Source: Acidobacteriota bacterium (GTDB lineage: Bacteria; Acidobacteriota; Terriglobia; Terriglobales; SCQP01). From it: DNA of 11,697 nt. Each line of letters starts with the position of its first letter. Position 1 is the first letter of the stretch. The DNA is taken from assembly GCA_021823305.1 (NCBI GenBank), contig JAKAOE010000016.1:1-11697 (forward strand), written 5' to 3'. Below are positions 1-6,106 of the stretch, in pieces. A program made the translations under genes and the position numbers. The notes beneath the pieces were generated by a model, which saw nothing but the letters and a program-made list of their open reading frames with translations, searched no databases and was not told the DNA's origin.

Positions 1-1
1 C

Positions 2-1819
2 CTGGCGTTGCTTACCGACGGGCTGCGGGCGGAGCGGGAGCAGAACATCACGATTGACGTGGCCTACCGCTACTTCGCCACGCCGCGGCGGCGGTTCGTG
101 ATCGCCGACACGCCCGGGCACACCCAGTACACGCGCAACATGGTCACCGGGGCCAGTCAGGCGGAGCTGGCGCTGATCCTGCTGGATGCGCGCAAAGGCG
201 TGCTGCCGCAGTCGCGGCGGCATGCGGCGATCGCGCGGTTGTTGGGCATCCGGCACTTCGTGATCGCGGTGAACAAGATGGACCTGGCGGGCTGGAGCCG
301 GGAGGTCTTCGAGCGGGCGGCGGGGGAGATGCGGGCCTATCTCGGGCGGCTGGGGGCGCAGGAGGTCGCGGTGATCCCGGTGTCGGCGCTGCACGGGGAC
401 AACGTGGTGGAGCGCAGCCGGAACATGGCGTGGTATGAGGGGCCGGCGGTGCTCGATCAGTTGGAGCGGGTCGAGATCCCGCCGCGGGGCGAGGCGTGCG
501 GGTTCCGGTTCCCGGTGCAGTGCGTGCTGCGGCCGAACCTGGACTATCGCGGCTTCGCCGGCACGGTGGCGGCGGGGCGGGTGCGGGCGGGGGACGAGGT
601 GCTGCTGTTGCCGTCGCGGCGGCGGACGCGCGTCCGGACGGTGGAGCAGGCGGGCGAGGCCAAGGAGGAGGCCGCGGCGGGTGAGCCGGCGGTGCTGACG
701 CTGGAGGAGGAGTGCGACCTGAGCCGGGGCGAGATGATCGCATCCGCCGCGGCGCCGCCGGCGCTGGCGTCGCGCTTGCGGGCGACGCTGTGCTGGATGG
801 CGGAGACGGCGCTGGAGCGCGAGCGCGCCTATGTGCTGCTGCACACCACGCGCGCGACGCGGGCGTACGTGGAGCGGGTGGAACACCGGCTGGAGATTGA
901 GACGCTGGCGGAGGCGCCGGCGGAGACGCTGGAGTGGAACGAGATCGGGGTGACGGTCACGACGGCGCAGCCGGTGTTCTGCGACCGCTTCGACGACAGC
1001 CCGGCGACGGGGAGCTTCATTCTGGTGGACCCGCACACCAATGCCACGGTGGCGGCGGGGATGATCGAGGCGGCGGAGGGCGAGGAAGGCGATGCGGCGC
1101 CGGCGGCGGGGGAGCGCGCGGCGCGCTCGGGGGCGAACATCGGGCGGGCGCGGCGGGAGGCGCGGCAGGGGCACCGGGCGGGGGTGGTGTGGTTCACCGG
1201 GCTTTCGGGCAGCGGCAAATCCACGCTGGCGCGGGCGCTGGAGCGGCGCCTGTTCGCGCTGGGCTGCCGCACGGTGTTGCTCGACGGGGACGCGCTGCGG
1301 CAGGGGCTGTCGAACGACCTGGGCTTCAGCGCGGCGGACCGGATGGAGAACATCCGGCGGGCGGGGGAAGTCGCGCGCCTGTTTTACGAGAACGGCTGCC
1401 TGGTGCTGTGCGCGTTCGTCTCGCCGTTCCGCCGGGACCGCGAGTTCGCGCGCGAGCGGATCGGGCGCGGGCGGTTCCTGGAGATTTTCGTGGACTGCCC
1501 GCTGGAGGAGTGCCGGCGGCGCGACACCAAGGGGCTGTACGCGGCGGCGCGGGCGGGGGCGGTGAGCGATCTGACCGGGGTGGGGCAGGCGTACGAGCCG
1601 CCGCCGGCGCCGGAGTTCGTGGCCCGGACGGCGGAACGGACGCCGGAGGCGGTCGTCGAGGAACTGGTGGCGCTGCTGCGCGATCGGCGCGTACTGCCCT
1701 GCGGCCGCCGTGCCCAGCCCCCGGCCCGCCCAGCGCCGAACTCGGCGAACGCGGTACGCCCCACCCCAGTCGAACCCGACCACGACCGCGCCGCTCGCCC
1801 CCGCGCCGCCACAAGATAA
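2..1819 (+). CDS. cysNC: Bifunctional sulfate adenylyltransferase large subunit / adenylylsulfate kinase (CysNC fusion), 5' truncated by window edge
   Basis: Activates sulfate in the cytoplasm: the CysN part is the GTPase subunit that, with CysD, makes APS from ATP and sulfate; the CysC part phosphorylates APS to PAPS. Residues are numbered from the TTG codon at position 8, which is internal and not a real start. The visible GTPase part has the ITID switch region (14-17), G3 DTPGH (34-38), G4 NKMD (89-92) and SALHGDNV (126-133), followed by EF-Tu-like beta domains to about 345. The P-loop lies upstream of the window, roughly 75 residues missing by comparison with E. coli CysN; cysD is expected there. 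The APS kinase domain starts near 390 and shows P-loop GLSGSGKST (398-406), DGD (426-428), FVSPFRRDRE with the phosphorylatable Ser472, and KGLY (508-511). The last 40 residues (564-603) are Pro/Arg/Ala-rich and unlike APS kinase. The fusion is a known architecture. Codons are strongly G-ending, unlike the nuo genes. Confidence 0.95.
   Translation: MALLTDGLRAEREQNITIDVAYRYFATPRRRFVIADTPGHTQYTRNMVTGASQAELALILLDARKGVLPQSRRHAAIARLLGIRHFVIAVNKMDLAGWSREVFERAAGEMRAYLGRLGAQEVAVIPVSALHGDNVVERSRNMAWYEGPAVLDQLERVEIPPRGEACGFRFPVQCVLRPNLDYRGFAGTVAAGRVRAGDEVLLLPSRRRTRVRTVEQAGEAKEEAAAGEPAVLTLEEECDLSRGEMIASAAAPPALASRLRATLCWMAETALERERAYVLLHTTRATRAYVERVEHRLEIETLAEAPAETLEWNEIGVTVTTAQPVFCDRFDDSPATGSFILVDPHTNATVAAGMIEAAEGEEGDAAPAAGERAARSGANIGRARREARQGHRAGVVWFTGLSGSGKSTLARALERRLFALGCRTVLLDGDALRQGLSNDLGFSAADRMENIRRAGEVARLFYENGCLVLCAFVSPFRRDREFARERIGRGRFLEIFVDCPLEECRRRDTKGLYAAARAGAVSDLTGVGQAYEPPPAPEFVARTAERTPEAVVEELVALLRDRRVLPCGRRAQPPARPAPNSANAVRPTPVEPDHDRAARPRAATR
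1734..1747. repeat. Short perfect inverted repeat in the low-complexity 3' tail of cysNC
   Basis: CGCCGA-AC-TCGGCG forms a 6-bp stem. It sits inside a wider, imperfect pair, GCGTAC at 1689-1694 and GTACGC at 1754-1759. It lies in the stretch encoding the Pro/Arg-rich C-terminal tail, after the end of the recognisable APS kinase domain. There is no T-run, so an intrinsic terminator is not supported. It could be the remnant of a palindromic intergenic element or simply chance in very GC-rich DNA. Confidence 0.35.
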
Positions 1820-1828
1820 GCTAGTGCT

Positions 1829-3928
1829 GTGAACAGGGTAAGCCGCCGGGACGGTCGCAAGCAGATGGCAGCACGCCACTCCAGCAAAACGCAACGCGGC
1901 AGGAAGCAAAATACGCAGACCCACGCCTGGGCCTTCGCCCACCACGCTGCGGCACAGACAGCGTTGGCCCTGCTCGCCACGGCCGCCTACACCAACGCCC
2001 TTTCGAACGGCTTCGTGTGGGACGACACGACACAAATTTTGCAAAACGCCGCCCTTAGGCCGGGAGCCCCCTGGCGGCCGCTGCTCACCTCCGACGTCTG
2101 GGCCTTCGCGCATCCGGGTAGTCCGGCCAAGGATAATTATTGGCGGCCGCTGCAGATGCTTTCCTACAAGGCCATCGTGCAGATGTTCGGCTTCAGCGCG
2201 CTGCCGTTTCATGCGCTAAATCTCGTCTTTCACGTCGCCGCGACCCTGCTGGCCTATGCCATAGGCATCCAACTGACCCGCCGCATCGCTCCTTCGGTCG
2301 CGGTCGCGGTGCTCTTCGCCCTGCACCCCATGCACACAGAGGCGGTGGACTGGATCTCGGCCCTGCCCGAACTCGGTTGCGCGGTCTTTTACTTCCTGGC
2401 GTTTCTCTTGTTCCTGCTCGCGATCCGCCGCTCGGGGGATAACCTGAGCGGGCAGACCGCAGGACTATTTCGCCGGCCCGCGCTCTGGCTGCTCTCATGC
2501 GTCAGCTTTGCGGTTGCCACCATCTGGAAAGAGATGGCGGTGACGCTGCCCCTGGCCATCGCTGCGTACCTCTTCTTCGTCCCGACCGGTGCGCTCCCGC
2601 TCACGCACCGGGTCCGCAACGCGGTCCAGGGCTCCCTACCCTACCTGGCCGTCCTGGCCGTCTATCTCGCGGCTCGCGATTTCGTCCTGGGATACCTGGC
2701 CGTCTCGATGCGCGACTGGAAGCTTTCGCCGCTTGACTACGCCTTCACCGTGGCGGACCTCGTCGGGAGGTATTGGTGGAAACTGCTGCTGCCGCTGCGC
2801 CTCAACGCCTATTACGTCTTCGATCCGGTGCGGTCGTGGGCCGAGCCCCGCGCGCTCGCGGCCATACTGTTCCTAGTGCTGGCGACCGCCGGCATTGTCT
2901 ACAGTTACCGGTGGCTCCCGTTGGCAGCCTTTGCGGCAACCTGGGTGTTCGTCACGCTGATTCCGGTGCTCGACCTGCGTGCCGTCGGCAGGAACGTATT
3001 CACCGAACGCTACCTCTACATCCCTTCACTCGGCTTCTGTCTCCTGGCGGTCTCGCTGGCAAGCGCGGCCCGGAGCCGGCTACCGGCGCGCTGGGGACCT
3101 TGGCCGGGGGGTTGCGCCCTCGCGCTGGTCGCCGGCCTGTATCTCGCGCAAACCGTCCGGCGCAACCCGATCTGGAAAAACCAGTTCACGTTTTTCTCGC
3201 GCACGCTCGCAGCCTCGCCGAACTCGCCGGTGCTTGCCAACCAGGTGGCATCCTTGCTGTACCCGGGCCGAAACGACCCCAAAGCCGCCGAGCGGCTCTT
3301 CCGGCGCGCCCTCAGCCTGGCCGAAGCACGTCAACCCCCGGAACCGGCCCAAGTCGCGAAGTCCGACCTCGGGCTCGCTCTCATCGCGAGCGAGCGCGGC
3401 TCTCACGCCAACGCCTTGACTCTCGTCGCCGCGGCCCAGCGCGCGTGTCCGGGCGATCCGCAGATCCCGCAGGTCCGCGGCGCCGTACTCCTACAAGCTG
3501 GAAGCTGGAGGGAGGCAAAAACCGTCTTCGCTGCCGCCGCCCGAACCAGCCCGGGCGACGCTAATATCTGGAACGCCCTCGGTTTCATCGCCTGGCGCGA
3601 TGAACACCGCTATGCGCAGGCTCGGGACTATTTCCGCCACGCACTCGAGCTGCGCGCGCCCTCCCAAAGCCTCAACGCATCGCTCCAGGAAAACTTGGGC
3701 GCCGTCGACCTCGGCATGGGCCGTCGGCGGCACGCTCTCGACCACCTCCATGCCGCGGTTCGGATCGCGCCCAATAACCCCGACTACCACATCAATTTGG
3801 CAAGCGCTCTCGCGTCCTCAGGCCAGCTCGCCCAAGCCCGCACGGAGTTGGAACAGGCGCTGGCCTTGGACTCGGGCAACGCCCGCGCCCAAGCGGCCCT
3901 TGCAAGACTGGGGAACCCCAACCTGTAG
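1829..3928 (+). CDS. Multi-pass membrane protein with C-terminal TPR repeats, TMTC-like (putative GT-C glycosyltransferase)
   Basis: A 699-residue protein. Residues 1-35 are basic. About ten hydrophobic segments follow between 42 and 442. TPR-type helix pairs run from about 482 to 695, roughly five or six units; the clearest are 543-577, 578-612, 618-651 and 652-685. Motifs typical of the TMTC/GT-C arrangement are FVWDD (62-66, acidic pair in the first external loop), YWRPL (104-108), FHALNLVFH (127-135), LHPMHTEAVDW (165-175) and ERYLYIPS (393-400). Eukaryotic TMTC proteins are dolichol-phosphate-mannose-dependent protein O-mannosyltransferases; a glycosyl-transfer role here is inference from architecture, and bacterial relatives are usually annotated only as TPR proteins. 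The start is uncertain: GTG at 1829 (9 nt after the cysNC stop, weak ribosome site) or ATG at 1865 with GGGACGG about 10 nt upstream. Codon use is less extreme than in the neighbours. Confidence 0.8.
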   Translation: MNRVSRRDGRKQMAARHSSKTQRGRKQNTQTHAWAFAHHAAAQTALALLATAAYTNALSNGFVWDDTTQILQNAALRPGAPWRPLLTSDVWAFAHPGSPAKDNYWRPLQMLSYKAIVQMFGFSALPFHALNLVFHVAATLLAYAIGIQLTRRIAPSVAVAVLFALHPMHTEAVDWISALPELGCAVFYFLAFLLFLLAIRRSGDNLSGQTAGLFRRPALWLLSCVSFAVATIWKEMAVTLPLAIAAYLFFVPTGALPLTHRVRNAVQGSLPYLAVLAVYLAARDFVLGYLAVSMRDWKLSPLDYAFTVADLVGRYWWKLLLPLRLNAYYVFDPVRSWAEPRALAAILFLVLATAGIVYSYRWLPLAAFAATWVFVTLIPVLDLRAVGRNVFTERYLYIPSLGFCLLAVSLASAARSRLPARWGPWPGGCALALVAGLYLAQTVRRNPIWKNQFTFFSRTLAASPNSPVLANQVASLLYPGRNDPKAAERLFRRALSLAEARQPPEPAQVAKSDLGLALIASERGSHANALTLVAAAQRACPGDPQIPQVRGAVLLQAGSWREAKTVFAAAARTSPGDANIWNALGFIAWRDEHRYAQARDYFRHALELRAPSQSLNASLQENLGAVDLGMGRRRHALDHLHAAVRIAPNNPDYHINLASALASSGQLAQARTELEQALALDSGNARAQAALARLGNPNL

Positions 3929-3947
3929 CGCGAACGCGGCACGCCGC
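3909..3947. terminator. Two adjacent inverted repeats at the convergent junction of the TMTC-like gene and dinB (possible terminator)
   Basis: TGGGGAACCCCA (3909-3920) is a perfect palindrome overlapping the last codons of the upstream gene. GCGGC-AC-GCCGC (3936-3947) lies between the two convergent stop codons. The loops are only 2 nt as drawn and there is no T-tract on either strand, so intrinsic termination is only suggested by the location between facing genes. Confidence 0.25.
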
Positions 3948-3956
3948 CTGCTGCCC

Positions 3957-4454
3957 CTACGCCCCCTCGTCCGCCGACGGCCCGTACACCGACGGCACCG
4001 GCACCTCCAGCAGCCGCAAATAGACGCCCAACTGCGCGCGATGATGCACCATGTGGTTGAGGTACATCGCCCGATAGGCGTGGAACCGGCTGCCGCTGAA
4101 AAACACCTTGTCGCCCATGCGCAGCGTCCACGGCTGCGTCCAGGCATCGTCCGGCAGCTTGGACAGTTCCGCCTTCACTGCCGCCACTCCCTGGTCGAAC
4201 GCCGCGCGCGCCTGCGCCGCCGACTCGAACACCAGCGGCTTCATCCCCGAGGTGGCGAAGTCCAGCCCCGGCGTGGTCAGCATGATCACGCCGAAGCCGC
4301 CCAACTGCGCCAGGTGCGCCGCCAGCTTGCCCAGCTTCATCGACTTCGCGTGCGGCGCCCAGTCGGCCTTGTCCGCCGGCACCCGCTCCAGCGACGCCCG
4401 CGTCCGCACCGCCTCGCCTTCCAGTTCCGCCAACAGCAGATCGTGAATCGCCAT
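3957..4454 (-). CDS. DinB-family protein (four-helix-bundle, His metal site)
   Basis: A 165-residue protein, the usual size of DinB/YfiT-type four-helix-bundle proteins. The three histidines expected to bind a divalent metal are present: His47 in KLAAHLAQL, and His134 and His138 in NHMVHHRAQL, the H-x3-H motif typical of the last helix. Known members act as thiol-dependent transferases (bacillithiol, mycothiol or similar S-transferases) or are uncharacterised damage-inducible proteins; the substrate cannot be told here. I chose the ATG at 4454 because the protein there begins with the usual first helix (MAIHDLLLAELEGEA). The reading frame is open further upstream to 4688, but that part is Arg/Gly/Pro-rich and overlaps the divergent gene. 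An ATG at 4511 is a possible but less likely start. Convergent with the TMTC-like gene and divergent from the HTH gene, so it is probably transcribed alone. Confidence 0.85.
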   Translation of the reverse strand: MAIHDLLLAELEGEAVRTRASLERVPADKADWAPHAKSMKLGKLAAHLAQLGGFGVIMLTTPGLDFATSGMKPLVFESAAQARAAFDQGVAAVKAELSKLPDDAWTQPWTLRMGDKVFFSGSRFHAYRAMYLNHMVHHRAQLGVYLRLLEVPVPSVYGPSADEGA

Positions 4455-4462
4455 GGCCCAGC

Positions 4463-4486
4463 TTACCCCAGTCGCGGCCGGGTCAT
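4463..4486 (-). other. Possible 7-codon leader ORF upstream of dinB
   Basis: On the minus strand a strong Shine-Dalgarno stretch, GGAGGAG (4487-4493), directly precedes ATG and a 7-codon frame (MTRPRLG) ending in TAA. The dinB ATG follows 8 nt later and has only a weak site of its own. The leader could load ribosomes for dinB by re-initiation. The Shine-Dalgarno is closer to this ATG than ideal, so this is tentative. Confidence 0.25.
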
Positions 4487-4555
4487 CTCCTCCGTAACAA
4501 AAATGTCGCATCTCCCCGCGCCAACCCTCGGCCCGGAGATGCATCGGAATAGCGT

Positions 4556-5056
4556 ATGTCCGAAGAACCCGGCCGCGCGGTGTTCCACGCCACCGCCGCC
4601 CAATGGCGGCTTCGCGCCTACCTCCACCGCCACCCGGTGCCGGAGCCGCTCGCCCAAACTCTCGCCTCCGCCGGGGTCTCACGAGCAAGTTACTATCGCT
4701 GGCTGCGGCAGCCCGGGTTCGCCGCTTGGCTCATCGGCGTCTGGGTCGAAAGCCGTGAGCCTGTTTCGGCCAATGAGGCACGCTCCCTCTCCGGCGTATT
4801 CGCCGCGGCCGCCGCCGATCCCGCCTGCTTCGCCGCCTCCTTCCCCCTCCTGTTCGGCTATTGCGGCCTCGCCAACCTGCACCCCCGCGCGACACCGGAG
4901 CCCACCGCCAAGGGCCTGCGCCGGCCTTCGCAGCTGACGCGCTTCCTCCGCTTCGACCGGGTATTGAAACGCGCACTGTGGGCTTCGCGGCGCCCGCGCC
5001 GTGTCTCGCCCCCGGCCCAGCACTTGCCGTCACTTAGCGCCAAAAATGAGCACTAA
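4556..5056 (+). CDS. Small helix-turn-helix protein of unknown function (homeodomain-like, phBC6A51-type)
   Basis: A 166-residue soluble protein that I do not recognise as a named family. Residues 31-57 read as a helix-turn-helix: PLAQTLASAGVSRASYYRWL followed by RQPGFAAWL. The pattern 'SR.SYYRWL..P.F' resembles the homeodomain-like N-terminal domain of some phage terminase small subunits and related small DNA-binding proteins. The middle (77-105) is Ala-rich and hydrophobic, probably helical. The C-terminal 50 residues are Arg/Pro-rich with no clear domain. No phage genes are nearby, so a terminase role is not supported; a DNA-binding or regulatory role is inference. The start is the ATG at 4556; the nearest Shine-Dalgarno-like stretch (GGAG, 4535-4538) is too distant to be convincing. 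Divergent from dinB with about 100 bp between the starts, where operators for both could lie. Confidence 0.55.
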   Translation: MSEEPGRAVFHATAAQWRLRAYLHRHPVPEPLAQTLASAGVSRASYYRWLRQPGFAAWLIGVWVESREPVSANEARSLSGVFAAAAADPACFAASFPLLFGYCGLANLHPRATPEPTAKGLRRPSQLTRFLRFDRVLKRALWASRRPRRVSPPAQHLPSLSAKNEH

Positions 5057-5090
5057 ACGGCCCCCCTCGGGCAGTCGCCCGCGGCTTGCC

Positions 5091-5240
5091 TCAGGAGCGC
5101 GCCCAGGCTTCGATCCCGCCCAGCGCCACCGCGGCGAGCGTCATCGTCCGCTGGTGCGCCCTCAAGGCGCCCTCAAGCCGGCAGCCGCCCGTACCGTCGG
5201 GGCAAGCCACCCGCACCGCCGCGCGGCGAAACCGCTCCAT
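5091..5240 (-). CDS. Possible 49-residue hypothetical protein, weakly supported
   Basis: An ATG-initiated frame of 49 codons on the minus strand begins at MERFRRAAVRVACPD and ends GGIEAWARS before a TGA. No family is recognised and no good ribosome site is seen. It starts next to the -35 of the nuo promoter and points away from it. In DNA this GC-rich, open frames of this length are common by chance. It is listed because the stretch between the HTH gene and nuoA otherwise holds only a short hairpin (5068-5081) and the nuo promoter. Confidence 0.15.
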   Translation of the reverse strand: MERFRRAAVRVACPDGTGGCRLEGALRAHQRTMTLAAVALGGIEAWARS

Positions 5241-5244
5241 GGAT

Positions 5245-5274
5245 TTGACTTGCCTCCCGCGTGGCACGTAAACT
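5245..5274 (+). promoter_or_regulatory. Sigma70-type promoter of the nuo operon
   Basis: TTGACT (5245-5250, five of six matches to the -35 consensus) is followed after 18 nt by TAAACT (5269-5274, four of six to the -10). It is the best promoter-like pair I noticed in the window and sits in a locally AT-richer patch of an otherwise very GC-rich region. Transcription would start near 5280-5281, leaving a leader of about 13 nt before the nuoA ATG at 5294. Confidence 0.6.
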
Positions 5275-5293
5275 CGAAAGTTCCCGATCGCCT

Positions 5294-5722
5294 ATGCCTC
5301 CGTCCTACATGGCGCGGTACCTGCCGATCCTCATCCAGCTCCTGCTGGGCATCGGCTTGGCGTGCATCATCGTCACCCTCTCCTACTTCGTCGGCCGCCA
5401 CAAGCGCTCCGCCGTCAAGGGCCGCGCCTACGAGTGCGGCATGGACCCGGTGGGCGACGCCGGCCACCGCTTCTCGGTCAAGTTCTACCTCGTCGCCATC
5501 GTCTTCATCCTGTTCGACATCGAAGCCGTCTTCCTCATCCCCTGGGCGATCCGCCTGCGCCAGCTCAAGCTCTTTGGCTTCTTCGAGATGCTGGTCTACA
5601 TGCTGATCGTGCTCGCCGGCTTCTACTACATCTGGACCAAGGGCGTGATTGACTGGAACCAGCCCGAAGGCGTCCTGGGCGGGCTCGGGCCCTCCCCCTC
5701 CGGCGAGGAGCCGCTCGACTAG
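5294..5722 (+). CDS. nuoA: NADH-quinone oxidoreductase subunit A
   Basis: Small membrane subunit of complex I (142 residues), located where the peripheral arm meets the membrane arm. Three transmembrane helices are visible (about 10-33, 62-85, 97-114). The loop after helix 1 carries the conserved YECGMDP (46-52; Cys48 is the residue labelled in active/deactive studies of mitochondrial ND3), and helix 2 carries FDIEAVFLIPW (74-84) with conserved acidic residues. I chose the ATG at 5294: the frame is open back to a GTG at 5261, but that codon lies inside the promoter spacer and could not be transcribed from it. A second in-frame ATG at 5309 is also possible. No strong ribosome site is seen, fitting the very short leader. 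First gene of the operon; nuoC begins 3 nt after its stop, where nuoB would be expected. Confidence 0.95.
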   Translation: MPPSYMARYLPILIQLLLGIGLACIIVTLSYFVGRHKRSAVKGRAYECGMDPVGDAGHRFSVKFYLVAIVFILFDIEAVFLIPWAIRLRQLKLFGFFEMLVYMLIVLAGFYYIWTKGVIDWNQPEGVLGGLGPSPSGEEPLD

Positions 5723-5725
5723 CCG

Positions 5726-6106
5726 ATGCAGGAAGCCTCCACCATCACCGTCGCTCCCGCGGAATGGCTCGCCACCGCCACCCGGCTGCAAGCCGAGGGC
5801 TTCGATCAGCTCTGCGACCTCACCTGCGTGGACTGGCACCCCGAGCCCGACCGCTTCGAGATCGTCTGCCAGCTCTACAACACCCAGACCCAGGGCTGGC
5901 AGCGGCTCAAGACCCGCTGCTCCGAAACCGCGCCCCCGCCCACGCTGAGCCCGCTCTGGCCCAGCGCCAACTGGTTCGAGCGCGAGGTCTTCGACCTGTT
6001 CGGCGTGCGCTTCGCCGGCCACCCCAACCTCACCCGCATGATGCTGCCCGACGACTGGGCCGGCCATCCCCTGCGCAAGGACTATCCCACCGAGGGCTAC
6101 CGCTGA
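5726..6106 (+). CDS. nuoC: NADH-quinone oxidoreductase subunit C (compact)
   Basis: 30-kDa-type subunit of the peripheral arm of complex I, packing against NuoD and NuoB. The family signature is clear: DLTCVDW (31-37), RFEIVCQLY (43-51), and the block [20 protein letters not shown] (81-100) followed by [18 protein letters not shown] (104-121). At 126 residues it is short for NuoC (usually about 150-220); it lacks the N-terminal extension but keeps the conserved core, so it looks like a compact form and not a broken gene. The start ATG is 3 nt after the nuoA stop, with GAGGAG at 5705-5710 about 15 nt upstream. The stop overlaps the nuoD start by one base (TGATG), implying translational coupling. 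It is separate from nuoD, unlike the fused nuoCD of enterobacteria. Confidence 0.95.
   Translation: MQEASTITVAPAEWLATATRLQAEGFDQLCDLTCVDWHPEPDRFEIVCQLYNTQTQGWQRLKTRCSETAPPPTLSPLWPSANWFEREVFDLFGVRFAGHPNLTRMMLPDDWAGHPLRKDYPTEGYR

Noticed and set aside
4455..4688. N-terminal extension of the DinB-family protein up to 4688
   Set aside because: The added residues are Arg/Gly/Pro-rich, overlap the divergent HTH gene, and precede the normal first helix of the family. ATG 4454 fits the usual length.
3600..4937. 445-codon plus-strand frame spanning the end of the TMTC-like gene, dinB and the HTH gene
   Set aside because: It crosses three better-supported genes in shifted frames and has Arg/Pro/Ser-rich low-complexity translation.
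5068..5081. Hairpin CGGGC-AGTC-GCCCG after the HTH gene as a terminator
   Set aside because: Only a 5-bp stem with no T-tract; such palindromes are frequent in DNA of this composition.
5221..5230. GCGCGGCGAA shared between the region upstream of nuoA (5221) and the hairpin in nuoE (7865) as a dispersed repeat
   Set aside because: A 10-mer match is too short to call in such GC-rich DNA, and the flanking bases do not match well; the second arm of the hairpin is missing at 5221.
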